Below are positions 1-11,375 of a stretch of DNA of 64,000 bases, piece by piece; the stretch's first letter is position 1; the number at the start of each line of letters is the position of its first letter. The DNA comes from Auriscalpium vulgare (taxonomy: Eukaryota; Basidiomycota; Agaricomycetes; Russulales; Auriscalpiaceae), in NCBI GenBank assembly GCA_019915015.1, contig JAHBBC010000002.1:3100001-3164000 (forward strand), read 5' to 3'. A program made the position numbers and the translations under genes. The notes under the pieces were generated by a model, which was not told where the DNA came from, made no database searches, and worked only from the letters and a program-made list of their open reading frames with translations.

Positions 1-258
1 CTGAAGGAGACGTTGGGGACTGAAGACGCATCCGCAATCCCTGTGAAGCGAGCGGCTGAGAATGACAGCGGACCCGCCGTGAAAAAAAGGTACGCGCACC
101 TTGGGGTATCAAGGGTGCTGAGCTCACTATGTATGCACAGGGTAACTCGGAGTGATGCAAAATGTGTCCTTGAAACGGCCCCTGCAAAGCAAGCGGCCAA
201 GGCTGGACGAGCAGTCAAGCCAAAACCCGCCAAGACAGGAAGGTATGCGCACCTTTGA
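1..258 (+). CDS. Possible 3'-terminal coding segment of a gene entering from the left (partial)
   Basis: Frame 1 is open from the first base to a TGA at 256-258. The translated end is rich in Lys, Ala and Pro (about residues 55-80), like a basic disordered tail. Two similar 16-base segments, AAGGTACGCGCACCTT near 87-102 and AAGGTATGCGCACCTT near 240-255, each contain a plausible splice donor, so the true exon border is unclear. No domain is recognised. It could equally be non-coding repeat sequence; an upstream window would decide. Confidence 0.3.
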   Translation: MKETLGTEDASAIPVKRAAENDSGPAVKKRYAHLGVSRVLSSLCMHRVTRSDAKCVLETAPAKQAAKAGRAVKPKPAKTGRYAHL

Positions 259-860
259 ATCCACACGGCACCGGGCTCACGGCACAAACTCACAGGGCAA
301 CTCAGAGTGGGAAGACTTGAGGAAGCTGTCTTGTGGAGGACCTAACATGCCGCTGATACCGCTACCGCTGGCTGCTGCCCGCTGCCCACTGCCCACTGCC
401 CATTGCATGTCGTCTGTTGCAGCTCGCGCATAACCGCCTGCCATGTGTTGGAACCTTGATATGTATTGTAAAATAGTGACTTCTTGAGCATTGAAGAACC
501 GATTGAAAGGTGCCAGCAGGGGGAGGACAGGGAAAAAGGTGTGGGTGATGGGAGAGGCGCGCAAGAGAGGCGTGGTGATACGCCATTACCCCAAAGAAGA
601 AAGCGCGCGTGCATGCCGCACATGTCCCGTGCTGGCGCTGTGGGATAGGATGTACCGGTGCGGGGGCAAGCAAGCCTCTGTAGGCTCGTGTTCACCCTAG
701 CCTCCAACCATAGCGATGCCGCAGGAGCGGAACATTAAGCACCCTTGCCAGCGGCACATCACGGCACCGGGCGCTTTTTATTCCGCAGAGCGGAATGATA
801 AGCGCCCTCTGCGGAATGGTAAGCGCCCTGTGGCACGACGCTGCTACAAGTACTTTAGTA
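259..860. other. No gene seen; short repeats
   Basis: No supported gene. The stretch has a CTGCCCACTGCCCA-type microrepeat near 370-405, a perfect 7 bp palindrome around AGA at 780-796 (ATTCCGC/GCGGAAT), and a 19 bp direct repeat at 790-808 and 811-829 with one mismatch. The overlapping short ORFs on both strands show no domain or consistent coding signal. Confidence 0.5.
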
Positions 861-865
861 GTTCG

Positions 866-1690
866 GTGAAATAGTGAATAGAGGCCTACATATGTAAAGT
901 AGTATCTTTCCTAGACATAGTGGACTGAAATGGCTGTAGTATTATTGCAGAGGTTGAAGTATTTAGTAACCTAGTAAAAGTGCAGGATATTCCTGTCGTA
1001 ATCTAGGATGTAGTGAATTAGAGGCCTGCATATGTGAAGTAGTACTAGTATCTTTCCAAGGTGTAGTGAAAAGTGTCTTGAAAACCTTGATTGTGTCACA
1101 AGTCATGTGACTGTGACGGTTCGTGTGTAACTGGGCAGTTAAACGCGCTTGTGGCTGAAACTTTGTCAGCTTTCCCACCAACTACTACAAGTATTATTGC
1201 AGGGTCAAAGTGTTTTGTAGCCTAGTGAAAGCGCAGGATATTCCTGCAGTAAAATAGGATGTAGTGAATAGCGGCCTACATATGTAAAGTAGTATCTTTC
1301 CTAGACATAGCTGCAATGGCTGTAGTATTATTGCAGAGGTCCAAGTATTTTGTAGCCTAGTGAAAGCACAGGATATTCCTGTAGTAATATAGGATGTAGT
1401 GAATAGAGGCCTGCATATGTAAAGTAGTATCTTTCCAACGTGTAGTGAAAAGTTGACTACAATAGCTGTAGTATTATTGCAGAGGTCCAAGTATTTTGTA
1501 GCCTAGTGAAAGCACAGGATATTCCTGAAGTAATATAGGATGTAGTGAATATAGGCCTGCATATGTAAAGTAGTATCTTTCCAAGGTGTAGTGAAAAGTT
1601 GACTACAATAGCTGTAGTATTATTGCAGAGGTCCAAGTATTTGTAGCCTAGTGAAAGCGCAAGTTATACCTGTAGTAAAGTAGTCTAGCA
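866..1690. repeat. Tandem array of about 140 bp units
   Basis: Five diverged copies of a unit beginning GTAGTGAATAGAGGCCT start near 866, 1009, 1260, 1396 and 1539. Each continues with a CATATGTAAAGTAGTATC-like segment and a TATTATTGCAGAGGT-like segment. Spacing is 136-143 bp except between copies two and three, where about 110 bp of unrelated sequence (around 1078-1185) lengthens it. The array is AT-richer than the retroelement that follows and ends shortly before its broken 5' edge. Confidence 0.75.
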
Positions 1691-1746
1691 ACTGTATAAA
1701 GCACTATCCTTTCCCTACTATTACAGGACTTTAGTAATTAAAGTAG

Positions 1747-4721
1747 GGCCCACGGCTCCCGCAAGCGCATCTCGCGAACCCAGAAGCAGGGGGTGGAGGG
1801 TTTTCGCGACTAGAGGATTTTTTGGAGGACCAGGAGGAGGTAGGGCTGGTCGTGGGGTTCGAGCCCGATAAGCCTGATACTCTTAGAATGGAATCCCTGG
1901 TGTACCTCAAATCCTCGCCTACAATCGAAGATGTGCAGTCAGCTTATTTGTCAGTGTGCGACCTACCGGAGGAATACGCGGGAGTGTTCACAAAGCGAGC
2001 GGAAGAAGGAGAGGAGGAGGAGGAACGAGCAAGAGCAGGGACGTTTATTTGGGCGGCGGCAGACTGGGGAGAGGGCGAGAGTGGGAGAGAAAGAGAGGAG
2101 GAAACGGACAGAGGTGAGCTACAGCCGACCGCGATGCAGCGCGAAGTCTTTGCGGCCACGAAGAAGCGTTACAAGCCAGCACACCTCAAGGTAAAGCCCA
2201 TTCGTACGGACCTGCCGGAGCACTTCCGGATCCTCAGAGAGATCAGAGGGGACCCCCTGGCGGATATGCCGCCGCTCCCAGAGAAGCCACCGGACTTCAT
2301 ACCCACGGGAAGGTACACCGCGGAGCGTCGCGAACAATTTGACCGAGTCCACGACGGAGACTTCCTATGGCCGGAAGAAAGGAAGCTCATGCATGCGTTT
2401 ATGTGCGCACAAAACGAAGCATTTGCCTGGGACGACTCGGAGCGGGGGCGCTTCCGAGAAGACTTCTTCCCCCCCGTCACAATACCAGTAGTTCCGCATC
2501 GGCTGTGGGTTCAGCGAAATATTCCGATTCCGCCAGGGATATACGACAAGGTCATGGCGCTCATCAAGACCAAGATCGCCGCGGGCGTCTACGAGGACTC
2601 AAACTCGTCGTACCGCTCTAGGTGGTTCTGTGTGGTTAAGAAGGACGGGACCAGCCTCCGTATAGTCCATAGCCTGGAACCCCTGAATGCGGTGACCATC
2701 ACGCACTCAGGAGTACCCCCCTTCCCAGATCATTTGGCAGAGCAGTTTGCGGGGCGGCCGTGCAGGGGAATTCTGGACCTCTACGTGGGCTATGACGAAA
2801 GGAGACTAGATAAAGCCTCAAGGGACCTCACGACTTTCCAGACGCCGTACGGCGCAAAACGGCTGGTGACCCTGCCTATGGGGTGGACGAATTCCGTCCC
2901 GATCTTCCACGACGACGTGACCTTTATTCTCCAACCGGAAATCCCACATATTACGGTGCTTTTTATAGACGACGTCCCCCTGAAGGGGCCGGACTCGGAC
3001 TACAGGACGGAAGGCGGAGGATACGAAACGATCCCCGGCAACAACGGCATAAGGCGGTTCGTATGGGAACACTTTAACAACGTTAACAGGGTAGTCCAAC
3101 GAATGCGCTACTGTCATGGCACGTTCTCAGGATGGAAATCACAGCTGTGCGTACCAGAATTCTACGTGGTGGGGCATCGCTGCACACCGCAAGGATGGAT
3201 GGCAGACGAAGAAAAGGTCGCGAAGATTCGCAATTGGGGGCCGTGCACGGACCTCTCAGACGTACGGGCTTTCTTGGGGACAGTTGGAGTCCTGCGCATC
3301 TTTATCCGAAACTTTGCGCACCGAGCCCATGCCTTGACACACCTGACGAGGAAGGACGTCCCGTTCGAATGGGGACCCGAACAGTCGCGAGCTATGGAGG
3401 ACCTCAAGGAGGCAGTCCTCGCATCACCAGCGCTCCTACCGATTGATTACACGTCGGAGGCCCCCGTGATCCTAGCGGTAGACACCTCGTACATTGCAGT
3501 GGGTTTCCTATTGAGTCAGGCGGACCCCAACGTTCCCCAAGACAGGAAGAGACGCCGATATTCTCGATTTGGTAGCATCGCGCTAAACAATCGCGAAGCG
3601 CGGTTCTCGCAGCCCAAGCTGGAGCTCTATGGTCTTTTTCGAGCCCTGCGGGCCCTTGAAGTCTACCTGATAGGGGTGAGGAACCTGACCATTGAGGTCG
3701 ACGCCAGGTATATCAAAGGCATGCTGGAAAATCCTAACCTCAAGCCATCTGCCAGTATGAACAGGTGGATTATAGGCATCCTGATGTTCCATTTTGAGCT
3801 AGTGCACGTGCCGGGACTCTTCCACGGGCCCGACGGCCTATCCAGGCGGCGCAGGCAACCAGGAGACGCTCCGGAACAGGAAGACGACTTCGATGACTGG
3901 GTTGATGCGGTGTATGGTTTCGCACATATTGTAAACATGGTAGTCCCGAAGACAGCGCAAGAGAGAGCCTCGCGACGGCAAGCTGGATTGATGGGGCCAG
4001 GAAGCATAGCAGCCGAACATGGGGCTGGTTCAAGCCAGGACGCGATACGTCGCGAGGAGGCCCGGCGCTCCCACGATGAACCGGCCGACGTCTGGGCAAC
4101 TACGGTCCAAATGCAACCCGCACCAGCACAGGACGCGACGTATCGCGATGTTCCCAGATCAGACAAGGCTCATGAAGCTGATAAGCGGCTGGAACTAGTC
4201 AGGGACTGGTTAGGGACCCTGGCGCGCCCAGCGGACTTGACCGACGAACAGTTCGCTCGTTTCGCTAGATACGCGCTCCAGTTCTTCAGGGATGGGGACC
4301 ACCTTTTCAAAAGGCACCACCAGGGCAGGCACCAACTCGTGCTGGGAGGAAACCGACGTATCGCGGTCCTCAAAGCAGCTCATGACGATGTCGGACACAA
4401 AGGCATTTACACGACGCAGATGATGCTGTTGGAGCGTTTCTGGTGGCCATACGTGGACACAGACGTGGCCTGGTGGGTGAGAACGTGCCATATTTGCGAA
4501 ACCCGACTAGTTCGCCACAGCCTGATACCCCCAACGGTCGCAACACCGGCGAACCTCTTCGCAAAGATGTATGCAGACACCATGCATATGCCAGCAAGCG
4601 GCGGATTCAAATACATCGTGCAAGGACACTGCTCCGTAACCCACTATCCAGAGTGGAGAATGCTAAGGGCGGAGACGGCGGACACCATCGCGAAATGGAT
4701 TTTCGAAGACGTCTTGTGCCG
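1747..4721 (+). pseudogene. Ty3-type retrotransposon pol, 5' part (RT, RNase H, start of integrase)
   Basis: This is a large open frame; the first in-frame ATG is at 1888, but the frame is open back to a TAG at 1744-1746. The reverse transcriptase part has a first catalytic Asp in ILDLYVGYD (about 2773) and FIDD as the YXDD box (about 2962). RNase H follows (AVDTSY about 3478, EVDARYI about 3693). The integrase has an HHCC zinc motif (AHDDVGHKG ... CHIC, 4378-4500) and the first core Asp (YADTMH, about 4571). No Gag, zinc knuckle or protease is present, so the element is 5'-truncated. The frame is cut at codon CR (about 4721) by an inserted foldback element and resumes at 6711. It is a dead copy. 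Confidence 0.9.
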
Positions 4722-6703
4722 CAACACTGGGGAGTAGTTTAGTGCACTATGTCCCTACAGTTGTAACAAGTGGGTGGTGTCATAGGCAGGCAGGATAGTG
4801 AAGTTCAAGTATAGGGCAGTATAGTGCACTATAGTGCATATATCAGTACTATAGTGTCCTTGGATGCACTATAGTAGTAGCATGACTGTAAGGACCATTG
4901 TATTTTTGCACCAATATAATGGGCCTTGAAAATGTTATAAATAATGGTGTAGATGCACAGGTGGAACTGCGATATAGAGGTAATTTAGCAAAATATATCT
5001 GGTTAATGGTAGAGAGCTGTAGGGCAATCACTGGCCAATGGATCCCATGGGTTTTATGTACTATAGTGAATCAATAATATCTTACAGAAATGCTGGGATA
5101 TATGCACCTTCTCTCCTTTGAAATGAGCTCTATAAATTCGGATAATATTACAGCATGTGGCTTAGTAGAATGCATATGTGACCTGAATTTACCGGAATAC
5201 AGGGGGTCAGTTCTGAGGAGTTGTGCAGTGCACACTGTATCAGATATTCATCTACTATACTGATATTATACTCTTTAAAGCTTTCTTAATTTGTTATGGG
5301 ATGACTGGACATTCATAAATCATGAAGAAAAAGGTGAGCATATGTACCACACATGCCATTGCTGTCTGAATTTATCATAAAATTTTAGACTAATGGCAAG
5401 CCGCACCAATGCATATATACTTATACACTATAGTGTTATTTAGCTTGCTTCTATCCTCAAACTTTTTCAGCACTGAATAGCTCCTCAATACTTGGGGAAA
5501 TAAATCCCTAGATATTCCAGAGCACTATTACACCATGCCCCTTCCATCCCTGAAAGTTTTGTGTTCTTGCATGCAATTGGTATATAGTACCATACTTCTG
5601 ATCCTTTGATACAGCCTAAATGATCCATATGTCCCTGTGCCATTTATCCAAGCATATGTGTGAACTGAAATGATTATTTATTTTTCAATGAGCCATGATC
5701 TATGAATCTTACTTGAGCACAAGCTCATCCTCTGTAAAAGAAATAGCCATTTATATCTATATGCCTGATCATAAACTAGATCACCCTGGGACAAGGATAC
5801 CTCAGACATTACAGGCTGTATGAGAGTGGAAGTACAGCACTTTCTGCCAACTCTAGATAGAATTCCCATATTTTGAGCATTGGGTGGGGCATGGTCTGTG
5901 AATGCTCTATAATATCTGTGGATTATATTGACCAAGTACTGGAGAGCTATTGGACACATCATATGCTTTTGTGGCCAACCAATTAGATCACCACTATAGT
6001 GCACAAATCTATATGCCTTGGTGTGGCTCACCAATGGCTTCAGATATTATGATAAATTCAGACAGCAGTGGCATGTGTAGTACATATGCTCACCTTTTTT
6101 TTCATGATTTATGAATGCCCAGTCATCCCATAACAGATTAAGAAAGCTTTAAAGAGTATAACATCACTATAGTAGATGAATATCTGATACAGTGTGGACT
6201 GCACAACTCCTCAGAACTGACCCCCTATATTCTTGTAAATTCAGGTCACATATGCACTCTACTAAGCCACATGCTGTAATATTATCCGAATTTATAGAGC
6301 TCATTTCAAAGGAGAGAAGGTGCATATATCCCAGCATTTCTGTAATATATTATTGATTCACTATAGTACATAAACCCATGGGATCCATTGGCCAGTGATT
6401 GCCCTACAGCTCTCTACCATTAACCAGATATATTCTGCTAAATTACCTCTATATAGCAGTTCTGCCTGTGCATCTACACCATTATCTATAACATTTTCAA
6501 GGCCCATTATATTGGTGCAAAAATACAATGGTCCTTACAGTCATGCTACTACTATAGTGCATCCAAGGACACTATAGTACTGATATATGCACTATAGTGC
6601 ACTATACTGCCCTATACTTGAACTTCACTATCCTGCCTGCCTATAACACCACCCACTTGTTACAACTGTAGGGACATAGTGAATAAACTAAGCCCCACAG
6701 CCC
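4722..6703. mobile_element. Non-autonomous foldback DNA element inside the Ty3 pol
   Basis: About 660 bp at the left end (4722 to about 5385) is an inverted copy of the right end (about 6046-6703). Matching landmarks include ATAGTGCACTATAGTGCATA near 4820 and its complement near 6580, and the complementary CATGGGATCCATTGGCCAG segments. The non-repeated core (about 5386-6045) encodes no transposase. Flanks share TGTGCCG at 4715-4721 and 6704-6710, consistent with a 7-8 bp target-site duplication, a length typical of hAT-like elements; that class assignment is inference. The host frame (integrase) continues on either side. The many CACTATAGTG motifs in the arms are themselves near-palindromic. 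Confidence 0.85.
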
Positions 6704-6710
6704 TGTGCCG

Positions 6711-7381
6711 GTGGGGTGCCCTGCGAGAAGTGGTCACGGACAACGGCGCATACGATCAGGCGGAGGATGGGCTGCTCGCCATACTTCGCGGTAACAGGAA
6801 CGCAGCCGCTAATGCCGCTGGATATCATCGAGGCTTCATACTTGATGCCTCCGCCCGAGTCTCTACTGTCATCCACAGACCTCATAGCGCGCAGGGCAAT
6901 TGCCCTACAAAAGAGAAAAGCCCAGTTAAGGACCATCCACGACAAAGTTTTTGAAGCGCGACATATCGCGGCGGTAAAATTCGAACGTGACCACGAAGCG
7001 ACGATTCGCGACTACAATTTCAAGAGAGGCGACTTGGTCCTCCTACGGTTCACGCGGTACGAGAAGTCATTAGATTGCAAAATGCTTCCGCGCTACGATG
7101 GACCGTTCGTGGTAATTGGCCGACGGAAAGGAGGACCTTACGTGCTTGCGGACCTCCACGGTGCGCTCTTCGACCGACCGGTCGCGGAGTTTCGTGTCCT
7201 GCCTTACTTCGCGCGAACGAACATTGCGCTGCCAGAGTTGCCCGAATTTCTGGACGTCCCACAGTCCAGGGTGGACGAGCTACTTCATGGAGATAGGCAG
7301 GATCACGATGCCATTCATGAAGAGGAAGCAGATGACCCCACCCTGGAAGACGATGACAAGGACGACGAGATCAACGTCTAA
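6711..7381 (+). pseudogene. Ty3-type pol, 3' part (end of integrase and C-terminal region)
   Basis: This is the continuation of the pol interrupted by the foldback element. It starts with the second integrase core motif (TDNGAY, about 6735-6752), then changes frame near 6750-6765. The next recognisable part is RMGCSPYFAVTGTQP, which normally lies well downstream of the catalytic Glu. The segment carrying that Glu and the PHRT-type motif is therefore missing, an internal deletion separate from the foldback insertion. The rest (basic, then FKRGDLVLLR and YDGPFVVIGR) is an integrase C-terminal domain of the SH3-like type. A stop follows at 7379-7381. Confidence 0.85.
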
Positions 7382-7852
7382 AAAGTACCGCCCAGCACTA
7401 CGGCGACTGAGGACAGTCGATATTTCAGTTGGGGGGAGGATTAGACGGTGGTATTTAGGACTGAACAGCTGGAAGTACGGATGGAGACGAGTCAGCACGA
7501 TAAGTCGAGGTCGCGAGCGCTAGCGAAGCTCAGACTGGACAAGCATCGACTAAGGCTTCAAGGGGCTGGGACAAGGTCGAGGTCGCGCCGGAAACGCGAT
7601 AGGACACGCGCACACTGTGACACAAGCAATTGACTCTATTCACAACATAGCAGGATAGCAAATTCTATGTACACAGCAAAGAGGTAGTGACGGATAGCGA
7701 ACAACCATGAACAGACCGATAACGAGCAAACTACACGACAGCGAGACGCCGAAACCCCACCTAGGACACGAGGAGCGCCCCCCGCATCGAAGCACCAAGG
7801 CCCTCTGCTGTTGAAGCAGGGGCGACTCCTTTTGAAGAAGGCTTGCAAGCGG
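7382..7852. other. 3' region of the Ty3 copy with polypurine-like tract; no gene
   Basis: There is no gene. A TTTCAGTTGGGGGGAGGA tract at 7423-7440 could be a polypurine tract for plus-strand priming of the Ty3 element. A closely similar tract lies at 12704-12720 beyond the next three genes. No LTR repeat pair was found around it by eye. The right part is probably the 3' UTR of the minus-strand gene that follows. Confidence 0.45.
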
Positions 7853-9551
7853 CTAAGCGGCAGGCTCAGGGTCAGCGGGACCATCAGCCGCAGTGGCGGG
7901 CGGCGTGCCGATATCCTCGAAGGAGGGAGCGGCGGCGGTAGGCGTGGTAGCGCCGGAGGCAGAGTCCGATGCGGGAGGAGTGGCGGCGGCAAGCGGCGAG
8001 AAGGGCGCAGCGGGAGCAACCGGAGGCGCGGGGGAAGGAAGGCGAGAGGCGCGACCGCCGAGAGGCACGACGGCGGCGCTGGGCAGCGGGAGGGAAGAGG
8101 CGATGAGAGCCGACGAGGGTGGCGCGAGGAGGAGGCGCGAGGCAGGCCTGGCCAGCGCGGGAGAAGCGGCGTGCGACGCGGGGAGCAGGGAGAGGGATGC
8201 GGCGTGGCGGATCGAAGGGGCCAACCCGCGGCGAGATGAGGCCCCCGGCAGGCGCAGGGAATGCGGGGTTGCCGAGCTGCTGCAGGGTCCGCCAGACCCA
8301 GTTCCGCTCAGCGACGATGCCGCGGGCCCGGGCGTCGAGCGTCGCGTAGTTGACGCTGAGGGTGTTGACCTCCTCCGTGAGCGCGTTGTAGGTCCGGAAG
8401 AGCTGCGGCGGGGAGTCGTAGCGGAGGATGGGGACGGCGCCGGCAGGGTCGGGGTGGTCGGCCCAGTTGAAGGCGGAGGACTGGGGACGGACATAGATGC
8501 CGGCAGGGTCGACATCCTGCGAGACTCCATTGCTGCCCACCACGTACGAGTGCGTCCCGCGGATACCGTCGTCGCACTTGTGGTGGCCCACGAAGCAGCG
8601 ATGGCACTGGCGGCCGCTGACGTCCGTGAAGAAGCACGTGGGGTGGGAGACCATCGTGGCGCAGCGGTAGCAGGGGGTGGAAGCCTGAGGGTCGGAGTGT
8701 GAGCGGCGCGACACGACGGACAAGAAAATGGCGACGTACCTGAAGGCGGAGGCCCGGGAAGGTGTCAGCGACGGGGATCTTGGCGCCCTTGACGGAGGTG
8801 GAAGGTTCGGCGGCGGGCGCGGGGGAGCCGGCCTCGGAAGAGGGGGCAGTGACAGCGGGCGGAGGCGCGAGGGAGCCGGAGGGGACGTTGGCGGGGCGCT
8901 TAGAGATGCGGACGGCTTTGCCCTTGCCCTTCGACTTGGCGGCAGCGGGGACTGATCGGGGGGCGGGGAGTTTGGTGGCGCCGCGGGTGCGCTGCGCGAC
9001 GGGCTCCTGCGGGTCCCCCGCCTCATCTAGCTCGTCGACCTCGGCCTCGGCGTCAGCCTCGGAGGGGGCGGACTCGCGGTTGCGCTTGGTGGGCGGCGGG
9101 GAAGCGCGGGCGGCGGCGTGGTGAGGCGTGGAGGAGACCGGGGGGCGGACAGAAGGCGCGGGGAGGGCACTGTCGGCGCGGGCCCGCTTGCCAGCCTGAC
9201 GGGAGAGGGGAGCGGCGACGGGAGTGGAGTGGGGGATGGCGGGTGAGGACGGCGTGGGGGAGAGGCCGGAGGACGGCCAGGCGTCGACAACGGCGGACAC
9301 GGCCCCGATCCTGTCCAGCACCTCGGACGGCGGGGGGTCCTCCCCCAACGCCTCAGCATAGGCGGACTGGACACAAAGGAGGGTCAGCAGAGCGTCGTGA
9401 GCGAGAGGCCGTGGGCACTCACCGTGGCCGACTCCCAGTTCGTGGCGAACTCGCCGTAGTGGGCGGAGTCGACTGCGGGGAGGGAGGCGACGAGCGCTTC
9501 TACGGCGGACAGCCGTTTCCTGAGGAGGATCGGGCGGGAGAACGCAGACAT
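7853..9551 (-). CDS. Three-exon hypothetical protein with Cys-rich (zinc-binding-like) motif
   Basis: Proposed exons are 9551-9423, 9366-8740 and 8684-7853 (minus strand). Introns 9422-9367 and 8739-8685 start GTGAGT and GTACGT, end CCAG and TCAG, and keep the frame. The start is the Met of MSAFSRPILLRKRLS. The middle is Pro/Ala/Ser-rich with basic patches (KSKGKGKAVRISKRP) that could be a nuclear localisation signal. Exon 3 opens with CYRC ... CFF ... CHRC ... HHKC, spaced like a structural zinc site. Near 8240 the best C-terminal frame shifts by one base in a G run; without the shift the stop is at 7884. The protein is about 518-528 aa. I do not recognise the family. Same orientation as the next two genes. 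Confidence 0.6.
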
Positions 9552-9829
9552 GGCCAGGGAAGGGGGAGATAGGGAGAGGTGAGGGGAGGAGAGAGAGAGA
9601 CGGAGAGGTCGAGGCGCAACGCGTCGCGTTAAGACGGGGCGCCGCACCAGCGTGTGGGTTTTTGCTTCCGACGTGGAAGCAGAGCGGGCCCGCCGGGCCG
9701 CGACAGGTGCAGCGCTTACCTTCACACGGCTTAGCAAGCGTTCGCGCGCGAGTCAAGAAGAAGGGATAAGGAACGGAATGGCATTACTGGGCCCTAAGGG
9801 CGCCTTGGGCAAATTACAGGAATCGCTCG

Positions 9830-11065
9830 CTACGCGGGCGCACCGGACCCAGACGCGCCATTGGGCGCGGGAGTCCGGGTACGGTTACCCCCATTCCTAC
9901 GACCAGCCCGTCGACTCAGGGCATCAGGAGGTCTCGGGCCCACAACCTCAACAAGGTTGGGGACCCCCCACGAGAACGCGATAGAGCCGCGGCGGATGAC
10001 TCGGTGAGTAAGCGGCGGGAAGGGAAGGGCGGTAAGCATACGGCGCATAGGACCGGCACCGGCGAGGTGGTCGAGGACCGCGGCAACTTCGCAGGCATCG
10101 TACAGCAGCTTTCCCGCGGTGCCTTCGAGGCGAGTGACGGCGCGGCACAGGTGGCTGGCGTTCAATTGGTCCGCCCAAACGAAGTCGCGAAGCTCCGCGA
10201 CCAACTTGAGGCCGGGAACGAGATAGTCGGCGGCCTCACGGACATTCGCACGATGGGCAGCCTGCAACGAGGGACTCGCGGCCGCAAGGAAGTCGAGGAC
10301 GCCAATGTTGCGGGGGTGGGTCATTCCGATCACGGCGCGGTTCAAGGGGAGCATGAGGGCCCCGACCAGCCCGTCGGCGTGGTCGAGGTCGTCACTCAAA
10401 CGATCGAGGTCGCGAAGGAATAATTCGGCAACACGGGTGGCAAGGCCGTCGGGGCGGGGGGCAAATCCGGGGCCGAACAGCGCTGCCAAGTTGACCTCGA
10501 AAGTTGCCCGGCCGTGAAGTTGGTGACGGTACAGCAACCAAACGGAGCGCTCCACCAGGTGGGCCAAGGAGTCCACATGGACCACGTGAGGAAGCAGAGC
10601 GACGCTGGGTGGCTGCCCCGGGGCGTTGTCCCCTCTGAACGGAGTATTTCCTACGATATTTGCGCGAATGGGGGCGGTTTGTTTGTACGTTTCGGGAAAG
10701 CGCTCCGCTAGGTAGGAGAGCGTCGAGACGACGGTCATGGACGCGAGGGCCGGTAGGGTAAAATGCGACGTCTCGCGATGGTCCTGCTGAAAAGGGGGGA
10801 AGGAGCGAAGACAACGTCAGTACGAGGCCGGAAAGAGGGAAAAGAGGGCCGCGGGACGACGCACCAATAGGTCGGAGATCTCCTGAAGCCAGGCAACGGC
10901 GGCCGCGGGAAATGAGGAAGCGTCGGCACCAGACAAGGGCACCTCGACCGGATGTATCAACAGCTGGTACAGCCGGAAACGCGAAAACGCGCGGAGTAGG
11001 ACGGCCTGCATGTGGAGGAGGTAGTCGGACGGACTGGGGCGTTGAGGGTTTTTGGAAAGGGCCAT
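9830..11065 (-). CDS. Two-exon hypothetical protein, paralogue-like to the 11376-12594 gene
   Basis: Proposed exon 1 is 11065-10865 (start MALSKNPQRPSPSDYL, 67 codons, ends EISDLL). The intron begins GTGCGT and ends at the CAG/CAG at 10784-10789. Exon 2 runs to the stop at 9830. Total length is about 384-385 aa, the same as the gene at 11376-12594. That gene also has a short first exon ending just before a GTGCGT donor and an LRDFD motif aligned with LRDLD here. The protein is Leu/Ala-rich and probably helical. The C-terminus is basic and Pro-rich. There is no known domain and no signal peptide. Confidence 0.6.
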
Positions 11066-11375
11066 CGTCGCAGCCCCCTCATATAGGCGGCGCGAGTAGG
11101 GGAAGAGGCACACCATCGCGGCGTCGCGGTACAGCGCGAAGACCAAACACGAGGGTTTCACCGGAGTTCCGGCCAGCGTGGGTTATCGCGACGGATCACG
11201 ACCCAGACGGAGCCTCCGGCATGGGCCCAGGAGCTCATCGCAAGGCATCGCGAAACGTGGCACAGGGACAGGGGAAGCCGCACATGGCTCCTGGTTTCAT
11301 TTCAATAGCTATGGAACATTCTACAGACGTTGGCCCGGGAATATACCTATTCCTCGCGATCCATCAGAAGCTCGA

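Noticed and set aside
1822..1888. TTG start of the Ty3 pol at 1822
   Set aside because: The frame is open further upstream and the element is 5'-truncated, so this is not a true start. The first ATG is at 1888, itself probably internal to the original polyprotein.
7884..9026. Single-exon reading of the Cys-rich gene
   Set aside because: Splice sites with consensus ends join three frames into a better protein with an N-terminal Met, and the unspliced frame starts inside intron-like sequence.
10735..10929. Intron of the 9830-11065 gene using the GTACTG donor at about 10817
   Set aside because: It gives a frameshift and a stop. The GTGCGT donor at 10864 keeps frame and matches the paralogous gene.
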